Assembly: GCA_030652255.1 (NCBI GenBank)
Contig: JAUSAZ010000144.1
Span: 1-64,000, forward strand
Source: Myxococcales bacterium
GTDB taxonomy: Bacteria > Myxococcota_A > Polyangia > Polyangiales > Ga0077539
Direction of reading: 5' to 3'
DNA length: 64,000 nt
The translations under genes and the position numbers were made by a program. Below are positions 1 to 11,767 of the stretch, piece after piece (the first letter of the stretch is position 1; every line of letters begins with the position of its first letter). The notes beneath the pieces were generated by a model. The model searched no databases, had not been told where the DNA came from, and saw only the letters and a program-made list of their open reading frames with translations.

Positions 1-143
1 ATCGAGACGAAGCAGGCGCGCCGCCAAGCCGATGGTGAGTCGACGCGGTCGACGCGCCGACCTCGCTCAGCGTGGCCGAGGCCCGGCGCACCTCATGCGT
101 CCGGCTTCTCCCGCGAGCCATTGATCCACACCTCTTGAGACCG

Positions 144-165
144 CCGCGCGGCCCGTCCCGCGCGG
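144..165. terminator. GC-rich stem-loop after the kinase gene
   Basis: Two copies of the 8-bp palindrome CCGCGCGG (144-151 and 158-165) can pair around a 6-nt loop just past the stop of the minus-strand kinase gene. There is no T-tract on either side, so this is only a candidate rho-independent terminator. Bases 1-138 are open in one frame up to a TGA at 136-138 and could be the end of an upstream gene, but the translation shows no recognisable domain. Confidence 0.3.
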
Positions 166-173
166 GATGAGGG

Positions 174-3100
174 TCAGTGCGGCCGCACCGAGGCCGTGCG
201 CACCTCGCGCAGCGCCGCCTCGCACTCCTCGAGCAGCACGCGGTTGTCCGTCGTGCCCGCCTTGGTGAGCGCCTCGCGCAGGTAGCGCCGCGCCTTGTCG
301 GGCTGCCCCTCGGTGAGCGCGAGGTGCCCGAGCAGCCACCGCGCCTCGATGCCGTCGGCGGGGAATCCCTGCGCGTCGAGCGTCGCCAGGGCCTGTTCGA
401 GCCGCGCCCTCGGAGCGTCGCGCTCCGCGCCCTCGCGTGACGCCTCCAGGAACGCCAGGTACCCATCGGCCCGCGCTGCGAGCCGCACGTACCCTCGCGC
501 CACGGCGATGCCGCGCGCCTCGGTGAAGGCCGCGTAGCCGCGCGGGGCGTCGCCGTTGCGCCACTCGGCCTCGCCCAGCACCATCGACGCCGCGCAGAGC
601 CCGAGCGCCCGGTCGACCTCCCGCGCAAGATCGACCGCCACCTGCGCGGACACCACCGCCGGGCCGAGGTCGCGGAGGCGCAGCAGCACCTCCGCGCGCG
701 TGCGGGCCACCTCCACCAGCAGCCGGCGATCGACCGTCTCCTCGGTGCAGAGCGCGTCGATCTCCGTGAGCGAGGCGCGCGCCGCGACGGCGTCGCCGCT
801 CGCGGCCTGGCAGCGCGCGGACGACGCCAGGGCGCGGAGCTGCTCGGTGACCAGGCCCAGCTCGGAGGCCATGCGGGCGGCGTCCTGGAGGTAGCGCTGC
901 GCGCGGCCGAACTCACCGCGGTCGGCGTGCATCGAGCCGAGCGCGGAGACCACCATCGCCCGGATGGCCTTGTCCCCCGAGAGCTCTGCGAGGGCGAGCG
1001 CGCGCTCGAGGTGCCGGATGGCCTCGACCACCTGCTGGCGCCGCGCGAAGAGGCGACCCTGCACCAGCACCAGGCGCGCGATGGCGGTGCGCTCCTTTCG
1101 CTCCTCGGCGAAGGCGATGCCCAGCTTCAGGCGCTCGAAGGCGAGGTCGGTCGAGCGCGCGGCGAGCGAGGCGTCGCCCAGGGCGATGTAGAGCGAGAGC
1201 ACCAGCGCCGGGTCGGGCTCGCTCCCGGCGAGGGCAAGGTCGATGGCGCGCGCGAAGCTCTGCACCGACGCGTCGGGCGCGTGCTCGCGAAGCTGCCGGC
1301 GGGCGGCGCGCATCCAGCAGTCCACCGCCCGAGGGCGGTCGCCCGCGAGGTCGTAGTGGCTCGCGAGCCGCTCGGCGAACTCGTCCACCCGGTCGGGCAG
1401 GAGCTGCTCGGTGACCGCCGCGACGGTGGCGTGCAGCCGCTGGCGCACCTCGCCCGGCAGGCCGTCGTAGAGCACCTCGCAGAGCATCTCGCTGCGGAAG
1501 CGGTACTCCCTCGGCCCGGTGCGCTCGAGGAGGTCCTGCGCGACGAGCGAGGTGAGCACCTCCTCGACGAGCCCGTCGGGCATCTCCGCGGCGCCGAGGA
1601 GCTGCTCCGTCGCCAGCCGGGGGCCGATCACGGACGCCACCTGGAGCACCCGCCGCTCCGCCGGGGGCAACCGCGCGACACGGCTCGCGGTGAGCCCCCG
1701 CAGGGTGCGCGGCAGCTCCGCGGGGACGCGGTCGTGGCGGTACACGATGGCGTCGGCGGTGACGCTGAGGGCGCCCGCCTCGCGGAGCGCCTTCACCAGC
1801 TCGATGAACGCGAAGGGGTTGGCCCCGGAGCGCGCCGCGAGGTCGTCGATGAGGTCGACCGGGGCGGCGATCTCGGTGCCGAGCGCCAGCCCGAGGAGCT
1901 GGCGGAGCTCGTCCTCGCTCATGGGCTCGAGCAGCACCTGCTGCGCGTTGGCCGCCGCCTCCCAGGGGAACGAGCGCCCCGGCCGGCGCGCCGTGACGAT
2001 CAGCGCCCGGGCCTTGCTCGCGCCCTCGATCACGTCGGCGAGCAGGGTCGCGGAGAGGTCGTCGAGGTGCTCGGCGCCGTCCCAGCAGAAGACCGTGATG
2101 CGGTCCTCGGAGAGCCGGGTGACGATCTTCTGGAGGGCCGTACGCAGCGGCCGCGACGCCGACTCCAGCGACTCCATCGTGGCGCTCACGATGCCGAGCA
2201 CCACGCCCATCGCGAGCATCTCCTCGGGGGTGAGCCCGAGCTCGCGCACGCGGCGCGCCTTCTCGCGCATCGTGGCCTCGGAGTCGCCGTCCTCGATGCC
2301 GAGCAGCGCGCGCAGCATGCCCTGCAGCCCCTGGAGCGGCACCTCGCGCCCGTAGGAGAGGCAGGTGGCGCTGTACCAGGTCACCGGGTGGTTCATCCGG
2401 CGGAGGCGGTACTGCACCTCCTCCAGGTAGCGGGTCTTGCCGATGCCCGCCTCGCCGACGACGGTCACCGTGAGCAGCCCCTCGTTGGCGGCCGTCGCGA
2501 GCATCTCGCCGAAGCGCCGGAACTCCGCCCGGCGCCCCACCACGCGCTGGCGCCCCGGGTCCTTGCGGCCCACCAGCTGGAGGGCGTCGAGGTGCCCCAG
2601 CGACAGGATCTCGAAGCGCTCGCCGAGCACCCCCTCGGTGGACGAGTCGCCCAGCGCGGCGCCGGGCACCGCCTCGGCCAGCTGATCGGCCGACGCGACG
2701 CTCTCGGCGAGGCGGTCGTCGTGGACGGGCCGCCCCTCGCCGTCGACCTCGATGCGCGCGCTGCAGAAGCCCGCGCCGAAGACCATGCCCTCGGGGGCCT
2801 CGGCGATGACCCGGAGCGACACCGACGCCGCCGTCTCGGTGTCCCGCCCGTCGGGCGCGTCGACACCGAACACGAAGCGCACCCGCCCGGGGGCGCGGGA
2901 GAGCTCCCTGCCGCCGCGCCGGGTCGCGAGCGTCGCGGCGCCGTCGAGCACGCGCTCGGGCACCGGCCCGGAGCCCCGCGAGCGCGCGGCGTGCAGCGAG
3001 AGCACCGTCACGTCGCGGCGCTCGGCGTGCGAACGCAGCGGCGGCCGCGGCGCGACGGGCTCGTCGTCGTCGACCTCGAGCAGCTCGACGTCCTCGTCGG

Positions 3101-4079
3101 GGTCGACGAAGGCGTCGCGGATCTTCTTGAAGTCCACCGCGGAGGCGGGCTCGTCCTGCGTGGAGCGCAGCCACTCGGCGAGGTCGTTGGCGCCCACCCG
3201 CCGGCCCAGCGTGTACAGGAACGCCGTCAGCTCCTCGTACACCTTGGCCGCGTTGGAGTACCGGTCCGCGGGGTCGGGCGCCATGGAGGTCTCGACCACC
3301 CGGAGCAGCTCGTCGGGCACCTCGGCGCGCAGCGACCGCAGCGACGTCGCGCGGCCCTCGAGCACCCGCTCGAGCACCTGCTTCGGGTCGGGCGCGAAGG
3401 CCGTCGCGGGGGCGAAGGGGTTCTCCCCGGCCAGCAGCTCGAAGAGGGTCACGCCGAGCGAGTAGATGTCCGCCCGGGCGTCGACCTCCTCGCCGCGCGC
3501 CTGCTCCGGCGGCATGTACGCGTACTTGCCCCGCACGGTGCCGCCCGCCTCCACGGTGGACGCGGCCTTGGCGATGCCGAAGTCCGTGACCTTCACCTCC
3601 CCCTCGCGCGACAGCAGGATGTTCTGCGGCGAGATGTCCCGGTGCACGATGCCGAGGTTGCGGCCGCGGGCGTCCTTGCGCCGGTGGGCGTAGTCGAGCG
3701 CGCGCGCCACCTCGCAGGCGATGAGCACCGCCACCTCGACGGGCACCTCGCGCCCGTCGCGCCGGCAGCGCCGGAGGGACTGCGCGAGGTCGGCGCCCAG
3801 CACGTACTCCATCGCGATGAAGTAGGTGTCCTCCTCCCGGCCGAGGTCGAACACCTGCACGATGTTCGCGTGGGACAGCGCCACCGAGAGCCGCGCCTCG
3901 TGCAGGAACATGTCGACGAAGGACTGGTTCTGCGCCAGCTCGGGGAGGATGCGCTTGAGGACGACGACCTTCTCGAAGCCCTCCACGCCATAGCTCTTGG
4001 CCTTGAAGACCTCCGCCATCCCCCCACGCGCGATGCGTTCCAATAACTGATACCGCCCGAACAGAAGCGGGGACTCCAT
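174..4079 (-). CDS. Ser/Thr protein kinase with AAA ATPase and TPR domains
   Basis: Cytoplasmic signalling protein of 1301 aa. The N-terminal Hanks-type kinase (about residues 8-285) has a Gly-rich loop (RIARGGMAEV), invariant Lys42, catalytic HRD at 146-148 and a DFG motif about 20 residues on. An Asp/Glu-rich linker follows. From about residue 515 there is a predictor-type AAA ATPase with Walker A GEAGIGKT at 542-549, and the C-terminal third is helical TPR-like. This kinase-ATPase-TPR order is the PknK-like architecture common in myxobacteria. ATG at 4079 is preferred over an in-frame GTG at 4085 because kinase homology begins at once. The kinase motifs look intact, so activity is expected; the target is unknown. 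It diverges from the 4187 gene with about 107 bases between them. Confidence 0.9.
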   Translation of the reverse strand: MESPLLFGRYQLLERIARGGMAEVFKAKSYGVEGFEKVVVLKRILPELAQNQSFVDMFLHEARLSVALSHANIVQVFDLGREEDTYFIAMEYVLGADLAQSLRRCRRDGREVPVEVAVLIACEVARALDYAHRRKDARGRNLGIVHRDISPQNILLSREGEVKVTDFGIAKAASTVEAGGTVRGKYAYMPPEQARGEEVDARADIYSLGVTLFELLAGENPFAPATAFAPDPKQVLERVLEGRATSLRSLRAEVPDELLRVVETSMAPDPADRYSNAAKVYEELTAFLYTLGRRVGANDLAEWLRSTQDEPASAVDFKKIRDAFVDPDEDVELLEVDDDEPVAPRPPLRSHAERRDVTVLSLHAARSRGSGPVPERVLDGAATLATRRGGRELSRAPGRVRFVFGVDAPDGRDTETAASVSLRVIAEAPEGMVFGAGFCSARIEVDGEGRPVHDDRLAESVASADQLAEAVPGAALGDSSTEGVLGERFEILSLGHLDALQLVGRKDPGRQRVVGRRAEFRRFGEMLATAANEGLLTVTVVGEAGIGKTRYLEEVQYRLRRMNHPVTWYSATCLSYGREVPLQGLQGMLRALLGIEDGDSEATMREKARRVRELGLTPEEMLAMGVVLGIVSATMESLESASRPLRTALQKIVTRLSEDRITVFCWDGAEHLDDLSATLLADVIEGASKARALIVTARRPGRSFPWEAAANAQQVLLEPMSEDELRQLLGLALGTEIAAPVDLIDDLAARSGANPFAFIELVKALREAGALSVTADAIVYRHDRVPAELPRTLRGLTASRVARLPPAERRVLQVASVIGPRLATEQLLGAAEMPDGLVEEVLTSLVAQDLLERTGPREYRFRSEMLCEVLYDGLPGEVRQRLHATVAAVTEQLLPDRVDEFAERLASHYDLAGDRPRAVDCWMRAARRQLREHAPDASVQSFARAIDLALAGSEPDPALVLSLYIALGDASLAARSTDLAFERLKLGIAFAEERKERTAIARLVLVQGRLFARRQQVVEAIRHLERALALAELSGDKAIRAMVVSALGSMHADRGEFGRAQRYLQDAARMASELGLVTEQLRALASSARCQAASGDAVAARASLTEIDALCTEETVDRRLLVEVARTRAEVLLRLRDLGPAVVSAQVAVDLAREVDRALGLCAASMVLGEAEWRNGDAPRGYAAFTEARGIAVARGYVRLAARADGYLAFLEASREGAERDAPRARLEQALATLDAQGFPADGIEARWLLGHLALTEGQPDKARRYLREALTKAGTTDNRVLLEECEAALREVRTASVRPH

Positions 4080-4186
4080 CACCACATGCCTTTGGATCCC
4101 GCCGCGTGTCCTTGCGCCCGGGTCGCGGGCAGCATAACCCGAGGACGCGCCGCGCCTCTACCCGTCGCGCGCTCACCCGAAACACC

Positions 4187-6523
4187 ATGAATTCCCCTGT
4201 CCCCCGCACCGCGGCCGTGGTCTCCGCGTTTGTCCTCGCCGCCGTCTGCGCGTTCGCGGTCGTGGTCGTCCGTCGGGGCGGCGGGGGCCACGTCCCCCCG
4301 CCGGGCCGCTGCGAGGTGTCGTCCACCCGCGCGCTGACCACCGAGGCCAGCGACCGCGTCGTCGGGATGACCCACCACGAGGGGCACCTCTGGGCGCTCG
4401 CCCTCCGGCGCGGCGCCTCGGGCACCACCGCGCAGCTCGTGCGCTCGGCCTCCGGCCGCTCGGCGCCGGTCACCGTCGCGACCGCCGCCCTCGCGGGCGC
4501 CGCCACGGTCGCGGGCCCGGTGGTCACGGGTCGCAGCGTCGCCTTCGCGAGCGCCGCGGGCCCGGTCGTGCGCGCCACCGCCTTCGACGGCCGCGCGGCG
4601 CGGGCGACGGAGTTTCCGCGTGGGGAGCAGCCATCCGGGCGCCCCGCGGTGACCCCCAGCCTCTCGCTCACCACGGAGGTAGATGGCGCGCTCACGGTGG
4701 CCGCGCACTGGGGCGGCGCCTTCGGCACACGACGGCTCCACCAGCGCGACACCCGCGAGAGCCCCGAGCTCGGCCCCCTGCGACGCGACCGCTTCGACGC
4801 GCCTGCGCTCGCCGTGCTCGGCGACGCCCTCGTGGCGCTGCACGAGCGGCGCGTCGGCACCTTCACGGACGACAGCACCGCGGGCACCCGCCTGGAGGCC
4901 GCGGCCTTTCCTGCGGGCCCCTTCGACGTCGCGACGGCGCGGGACGTCGTGCTCTCCACCTCCGCGGGCGCCCGCGACGCGCGACTCGCCGCGGCGGAGG
5001 CGAGCGCCGTGGCCCTCTGGCGCGACGGCGACCGCCTCCTGGCCGCGCGCCTCGACGCGACGCCGACCCAGCTCAGCGCCGTCGCCCCGCCGCTCGCGTG
5101 GAGCGCGGCGGGCGGCGCCCATCACGACGTCGCCGCGGCGGGCGCCTGCGCGGTCGCCGCGTGGGACCACGACGGGTCGATCGTCGCCCGGGGCATCGAC
5201 CTGCGTGGCGCCGGCGCCGTCGCCGCGTCCGAGGTCGCCGTGCGGCCCCGCGGTGCCGTGGATGATCTTCGCCTCGCCCGGGTGGGCGATGGCTTCGTGG
5301 CCATGGCGGTGACGACGGGCTCGCTCCAGGCGTGGCGCGTCACGCTCGACGCGGCCTGCGCGCCCACGCTCTCGCCCCTGGCGTGGCCGGGCCCCGTCGC
5401 GCCGAGGCCGGGCCTGCGGCTGATCGCGGTCTCGGGCGACGCGACGGGCGCCACGGTGCTGAGCACGCTCGACCCGGTCGACGCCCCGGCCACGCTGGTG
5501 TCGCGGGTCGACCTCGACGCGGCCTTCGTGATCGGTCCGGCGGTGAGCGAGCGGGTGCCCCAGCCGGTGGTGGCGGGCACCCGCCAGGACGCCCGCATCG
5601 CCCTGGTCGCGGGCCCGTACCGCGGGACGGTGCGGGTGCAGCGCCTCGGCGACGCGGCCGACGACGACGAGCCGGGCGAGGACGTGCTCCTTCGGCTCGC
5701 CCGCGGGGCGCGCGTGGGCCTGGTCGCGAGCGCGCGGCTCCACCGCATCTGGGTCGCCGACCGCAGCGACGCGGACTCCAACACCTTCCACGCGCCGCAC
5801 TCGCTGGTGCTGCACTCGGTCATCGACACCCTCGAGGACGGCCCCCGCACCGAGCTCGCGACGGCGGCCCCGCCCGCGGCCGGGTTCTCGTCCGTCTCGT
5901 TGCACCGCATCGATCCCGCCGATGCAGGGCGCCCGGCCTGGGCGCTGCTCGCCTCCCCGGCGCCCGCCGCCGACACACCGCCCGCCCTCGAAGGCGCCTG
6001 GGTCTTCCTCTTCGACGGGTCTGACCGCCCGGTGGCACGGCGGGTCACCGACGGCAGCCCGTGGCCGCACGCGGCGGCCCTGCTTCCCGCGGCGCTGCGC
6101 ACCTCGCACGACCGGGTCATGGCGGTCGCATGGCGGGGCACCTCGCTCGCGGCGATCGTGACCGGGCCGCGCGCGGGCGTGCGTCTCGTCACGGGCGATC
6201 CCTTCACCGAGACGCTGCGCGACGTCCCCCTCGCGACGACGGCGCCGACCATGGTGCGCGGCGCGACGGTGCTCCCCTCGCGCGAGGGCTGGATGACCTT
6301 CTGGCTCGACGTCACGCACCCCGCCCCGACGCTGCACGACCGACGCTTCGACCCGCGCGGCGGGGCCCTGGGCGCGGCCGATCGGCTGGGCGAATTCCTC
6401 CGGCTCGACGAGCAGGCGCTCTCGAGCGCCCTGGCCGCCGCCGTCACCGCGCCGGGCGAGTTCGCCGTCGCCATCCCGACGCCCCATGGGGTTCGGGTCG
6501 CCGAGGTACGTTGTTCGCGGTAG
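4187..6523 (+). CDS. Secreted or membrane-anchored protein of unknown function
   Basis: Protein of 778 aa starting at ATG 4187, which gives an N-terminal hydrophobic segment (about residues 8-24) after a short polar start and before an Arg/Gly stretch. That suits an uncleaved anchor or a signal peptide. The rest is Ala/Arg/Val-rich with short beta-like repeats of the pattern of small hydrophobics followed by Trp or Arg, which could be a beta-propeller; no catalytic motif is recognised. It is divergent from the kinase and may share its promoter region. Function unknown. Confidence 0.7.
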   Translation: MNSPVPRTAAVVSAFVLAAVCAFAVVVVRRGGGGHVPPPGRCEVSSTRALTTEASDRVVGMTHHEGHLWALALRRGASGTTAQLVRSASGRSAPVTVATAALAGAATVAGPVVTGRSVAFASAAGPVVRATAFDGRAARATEFPRGEQPSGRPAVTPSLSLTTEVDGALTVAAHWGGAFGTRRLHQRDTRESPELGPLRRDRFDAPALAVLGDALVALHERRVGTFTDDSTAGTRLEAAAFPAGPFDVATARDVVLSTSAGARDARLAAAEASAVALWRDGDRLLAARLDATPTQLSAVAPPLAWSAAGGAHHDVAAAGACAVAAWDHDGSIVARGIDLRGAGAVAASEVAVRPRGAVDDLRLARVGDGFVAMAVTTGSLQAWRVTLDAACAPTLSPLAWPGPVAPRPGLRLIAVSGDATGATVLSTLDPVDAPATLVSRVDLDAAFVIGPAVSERVPQPVVAGTRQDARIALVAGPYRGTVRVQRLGDAADDDEPGEDVLLRLARGARVGLVASARLHRIWVADRSDADSNTFHAPHSLVLHSVIDTLEDGPRTELATAAPPAAGFSSVSLHRIDPADAGRPAWALLASPAPAADTPPALEGAWVFLFDGSDRPVARRVTDGSPWPHAAALLPAALRTSHDRVMAVAWRGTSLAAIVTGPRAGVRLVTGDPFTETLRDVPLATTAPTMVRGATVLPSREGWMTFWLDVTHPAPTLHDRRFDPRGGALGAADRLGEFLRLDEQALSSALAAAVTAPGEFAVAIPTPHGVRVAEVRCSR

Positions 6524-6642
6524 AACATGAAGGACAGCCGACGGCATCCACTGGCTTGCGACCGGTGAACATCCCGGGGTAAGCCTCCGTCGGTTGCGGC
6601 TCGATTCCTGGTTGCCTGCTCAACTGTCAGCGGAGGCTCCCC

Positions 6643-7086
6643 ATGAAGAGGGTGCTGGTCGTGGAAGACGATGCCAATGAGCGCTTCACCCTCATGCGGG
6701 TGCTGGAGCGCGTCGGGTACGCGGTGACCGCGGTGTCGACCGCAGAGGAGGCCCTCGCGGCCCTGCCAGGGACGCAATTTCACGCGGTGGTGAGCGACGT
6801 GATGATGCCGGAGACCAACGGGGTCTCGCTCGCGAGGGACATCGCCGAGCGGTCGCCGGGGACGCCCATCATCCTGGTCAGCGCGTTTCACCTGGCGCCG
6901 CGCCAGGTCGACCGGATGCGCATCGCGACGCTGCACTTCATGGACAAGCCCCTCGACCTGCCGAAGCTGCTCGCGCTGCTCGAGGCCCCGAGCGGCGCCC
7001 CCTGCGAGCGGTGCGTGTGTTCGGTGGAGGAGGTGCTGGTCCCGCAGGAAGACGAGCCCCCGAGGCTGACCGGTCGGCCAGCGTAG
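6643..7086 (+). CDS. Stand-alone response regulator receiver protein
   Basis: Protein of 147 aa made almost entirely of one CheY-like receiver domain: acidic pair Asp9/Asp10, phospho-acceptor Asp52 in SDVMMP, a Ser at the usual Thr/Ser switch position (ILVSAF) and a conserved Lys in MDKP. The last 30 residues contain a CxxCxC-like stretch (CERCVCS) and an acidic tail but no DNA-binding output domain, so it probably acts through protein contacts. GCGGAGG lies about 7 nt before the ATG. The upstream 119 bases contain an imperfect CCGACGG/CCGTCGG inverted repeat. No partner kinase is adjacent. Confidence 0.9.
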   Translation: MKRVLVVEDDANERFTLMRVLERVGYAVTAVSTAEEALAALPGTQFHAVVSDVMMPETNGVSLARDIAERSPGTPIILVSAFHLAPRQVDRMRIATLHFMDKPLDLPKLLALLEAPSGAPCERCVCSVEEVLVPQEDEPPRLTGRPA

Positions 7087-7103
7087 GGGGCGTCAACCCG
7101 ACG

Positions 7104-7124
7104 GAGGGGGAAGGGGGGGCCCCC

Positions 7125-7126
<2 letters not shown>
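7104..7126. terminator. Bidirectional terminator candidate between receiver gene and rpoD
   Basis: GAGGGGG (7104-7110) pairs with CCCCCTC (7120-7126) around an 8-nt purine loop in the short gap between two convergent genes. The right arm overlaps the last bases of the rpoD stop codon region. No T-tract. Confidence 0.45.
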
Positions 7127-8987
<1,861 letters not shown>

Positions 8988-9079
8988 CGAACGGCTCCTC
9001 CGCGCCGCAGTAACCGGCCGCGCTGTCTGTACGATCTCTCCGCCCCCGTCAAATGCCCCTGCATCAACCCTCACCCTGC

Positions 9080-10972
9080 CTAAGTTCCGTCGCGGCGCTT
9101 CCTTACGAGGTCGCGCTTCATGTTCAGTTGTTCGTTCAGGGTCTGCTCTTCTCCCTTGGGGTCTCCCTGCATCCCCGCCCGCGCGCTCTGTTGTTTGAGC
9201 GCGCGCGCGGCGTCCTTCACCCGTAGCCGCCGCAGCGTCGCCACCGCGCCCAGCAGCGACGCCTGGCACTTCTCCTTCAGCGTCCCGTCGTCGTCGGCGG
9301 GCACCAGCCGCTGCGCGATCCAGTGCCGCGTCGCCTCGTTGGGGCAGAGCTCGAGCAGCGAGGGCGCGTCCAGCCGCTGGTTGGTCACCCACTGATCGCG
9401 CGCCCCGCGCGCGAAGGGCTTGAGGGCCTCGTCGATCATCGCGACGAACTCCTCCACCTCCGCCCGCTCGAACAGTTCGGGACACAGCAGCATGGACTCC
9501 AGCCCGCTCGCGGTGGCCCGCCGGGTCATCTGCGGCACGTCCTCGTTGGCGTCGTCCGGCGCCGTGAGCCCCGCCCGCAGGCCCGGGTGCGCCGCCGCGA
9601 AGGGCATGGCCTTCGCCGCCTGCGCGGCCTGCGCCTGGTGCTCCCGTATCGCCCGCACCACGAGGTGCTCCTCCAGGTAGAGCGCCTTCGCGGCGAGGCG
9701 CACGTACACCTCGCGCTCGATGCTGTCGCGCACGTCGGCGATCACCGGGGCCAGGGCGCGCGCGGCGGCCACCCGCTCGGGGGCGTTGTCGCCCGTGTTG
9801 AGCGCGGCGTCCTTGATGAGCCACTCGACGACGCTCGGGGCGCTCTTGAGCACCTCGACCATCCCGGCGACCCCTTTACCTTCATCGGTACTCCGGAGGT
9901 ACCCGTCCGGGTCGGTCTTCGGGGGGAGCACCCCGACGCGCGCGACCAGGCCCGCCTTCGCGCACACCGAGTGCGACGCCCGCGCGGCCTTGCGCCCCGC
10001 CTCGTCGCCGTCGAACACCAGCACCACGCTCTCGGCGAAGCGCCGGAGCAGCCGCGCCTGCGCCTCGGTGAAGCTCGTGCCGAGCGGCGCCACGGTCTCG
10101 TTGAAGCCCTGCTGGTGCATCTGCACCACGTCGAAGTTCCCTTCGACCAGGATGGCCTCGGCCTTCTGACGCATCGCGGTGCGCGCGACCCCGAGCCCGT
10201 AGAGCAGCTCGGACTTCTTGTAGAGCGGGGTCTCCGGGCTGTTGATGTACTTCCCGGCGTCCTCGGGGACGAGTCCCTCGGGCATGTCTTCGGTGACCGG
10301 GAGCACCCGCCCCGAGAAGGCCACCACGCGGTTGGCGCGGTCGACCACCGGGAACATCAGCCGGTGCCGGAAGCGGTCGTACCAGCCGCCGTTGCGCCCG
10401 GCCATCAAGAGCCCCGCGAGCTCGGCGTCGGCGGGCGAGACCCGCTGGGCCTTGAGGTGCTCGGCGAGCCCGTCCCAGCGGGCGGGCGCGTAGCCCAGGC
10501 GGAAGCGCGTCGCGACCTCCTCGCTGATGCCGCGCTCGCTCAGGGCGTCGCGGGCGAGCTCGCTGTAGGGGGCGTTGACCAGGCACTGCTCGAAGTACAC
10601 CGCGGCCGACTCGCAGGCCGCCGCGAGGCGCTCGCCCACGTCGCGCTGGCGCCGGTCTTCGGCGATGCGCTCGGGGTCGCGCGTCTCCGGGAGCTCGACG
10701 CCGGCCCGCTCGGCGAGCGCGCGCAGGGCCTCGACGAAGTTGACCCCCTCGATCTGCTCGTAGAAACGAAGCGCGTCGCCGGAGGCCTTGCAGCCGAAGC
10801 AGAAGTAGAAGCCGCGCTCGGCGCTGACGTTGAAGCTCGGCGTGCGCTCCTCGTGGAAGGGGCAGCGCGCGATCCAGTTCATGCCCGCGCGGCGCAGCGG
10901 CATGTACTGGCCGACGAGCTCTACCAGGTCGGTCCGCTGCCGGACCTGGTCGACGACGCTGCGATCGATCAC
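9080..10972 (-). CDS. dnaG: DNA primase DnaG
   Basis: Primase of 630 aa that makes RNA primers at replication forks. The N-terminal CHC2 zinc ribbon is visible as Cys37, His40, Cys58 and Cys61. The Toprim catalytic domain follows, with Glu277 in LVEGNFDVV and the acidic FDGDEAG motif about 50 residues later. The C-terminal part (roughly 430-630) is the helicase-binding region and ends in a charged Arg/Lys tail. The start is GTG with GAGG upstream. rpoD follows 92 nt downstream. rpsU, the usual first gene of this operon, is not upstream; a divergent secreted-protein gene is there instead. Confidence 0.97.
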   Translation of the reverse strand: MIDRSVVDQVRQRTDLVELVGQYMPLRRAGMNWIARCPFHEERTPSFNVSAERGFYFCFGCKASGDALRFYEQIEGVNFVEALRALAERAGVELPETRDPERIAEDRRQRDVGERLAAACESAAVYFEQCLVNAPYSELARDALSERGISEEVATRFRLGYAPARWDGLAEHLKAQRVSPADAELAGLLMAGRNGGWYDRFRHRLMFPVVDRANRVVAFSGRVLPVTEDMPEGLVPEDAGKYINSPETPLYKKSELLYGLGVARTAMRQKAEAILVEGNFDVVQMHQQGFNETVAPLGTSFTEAQARLLRRFAESVVLVFDGDEAGRKAARASHSVCAKAGLVARVGVLPPKTDPDGYLRSTDEGKGVAGMVEVLKSAPSVVEWLIKDAALNTGDNAPERVAAARALAPVIADVRDSIEREVYVRLAAKALYLEEHLVVRAIREHQAQAAQAAKAMPFAAAHPGLRAGLTAPDDANEDVPQMTRRATASGLESMLLCPELFERAEVEEFVAMIDEALKPFARGARDQWVTNQRLDAPSLLELCPNEATRHWIAQRLVPADDDGTLKEKCQASLLGAVATLRRLRVKDAARALKQQSARAGMQGDPKGEEQTLNEQLNMKRDLVRKRRDGT

Positions 10973-11191
10973 TCCGCTGCCGCCTCGCGCTGAAGGGGAA
11001 ATCGCTCGGTGTCAGGAATACCCTGCCCGGTGAGCGGTGGTTGCGTAGCCCGTCCCCCCCGGAGGGGTCAAGAAGCTCGCCGGGGGTTTTCATCGCCAGA
11101 TTTCCCAGGAGATCCCGCGCACCTGCGAAGGGTTGCGTTCTGCAAGACGAAGGCCATGCGATGTCGTGTTAGGCCCCGGGATGCAACCCCG

Positions 11192-11767
11192 ATGAGCCCT
11201 CTACGCCGCGTCGCACCGCCCGCCGCCCTCGCCCTCGCCCTCGCCCTCGCGCCGCTCGCGGTGGTCGCCGACCCGTGGCCGGCCCTGGCGATACCACCGG
11301 AGAACGCCCGTTCGTTGCGCGCGCCGCCGCGGCGACCGCCGCCCGGCGACGTGGACGCCCGCGCCCGGCTGCTGGTCGAGGCCCTGCGCACCGGTGACCC
11401 GGCGGATGTCCAGCGGGCCGAGGGGTTCTTCCTGCCGCGCGAGCCCTTCCTGGCCATCAAGGACATGTCCGGCGCCGCGGGCTACTTCGCGACCCTGGTG
11501 CGCTGGTTTCGCCGGGACCTCCTGGCCGAGCGCGCCCGGCGCCGCGACTGGTCGGGCGCCCGCTTCGAGGGCTTCGAGCTGTCCCGGGCGTGCACGTGGA
11601 TGAACATCGGCCGGGAGGCCAACCGGCTGCCGTACTGGAGCTGCTACCGCTCCACCCTGCGGGTCGCCGTGGGCGGGCGGTCGGAGCGGGTCGAGGTGCG
11701 GGTGATGATCCACTGGGGCGATCGCTGGTACGCGACGCACCTCGGGGCGATCCCTGCACGGCACTGA
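11192..11767 (+). CDS. Small secreted protein, unknown
   Basis: Protein of 191 aa. ATG 11192 is chosen because it is followed directly by a Sec signal peptide (MSPLRRVAPP then an Ala/Leu run, cleavage near VVADPW). The mature part has conserved-looking aromatic stretches (DMSGAAGYFATLVRWFRRDL, TWMNIGREANRLPYWSCYRS) and two Cys residues that may form a disulfide. No family is recognised. A four-codon ORF (ATG 11181) overlaps the start by 4 nt as ATGA, which could couple translation. It is divergent from dnaG. Confidence 0.65.
   Translation: MSPLRRVAPPAALALALALAPLAVVADPWPALAIPPENARSLRAPPRRPPPGDVDARARLLVEALRTGDPADVQRAEGFFLPREPFLAIKDMSGAAGYFATLVRWFRRDLLAERARRRDWSGARFEGFELSRACTWMNIGREANRLPYWSCYRSTLRVAVGGRSERVEVRVMIHWGDRWYATHLGAIPARH

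Noticed and set aside
1..138. Open frame at the left window edge ending in TGA at 136
   Set aside because: Two frames are open and neither has a recognisable domain, so the end of an upstream gene cannot be confirmed.
913..4959. Very long open frames overlapping the kinase gene in other frames
   Set aside because: Translations are Arg/Ala/Pro-rich with no domain; long antisense and shifted frames arise at this GC content. The kinase frame is supported by conserved motifs.
6524..6642. Possible structured RNA or riboswitch before the receiver gene
   Set aside because: CCGACGG and CCGTCGG can pair over about 45 nt, and GGTTGCC is nearby, but the conserved cores of the c-di-GMP and other known riboswitches are absent.
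8988..9824. Possible N-terminal extension of RpoD through the dnaG coding region
   Set aside because: The extension is low-complexity Arg/Gly shadow of dnaG, while GGAGGAG before ATG 8987 marks the rpoD start.
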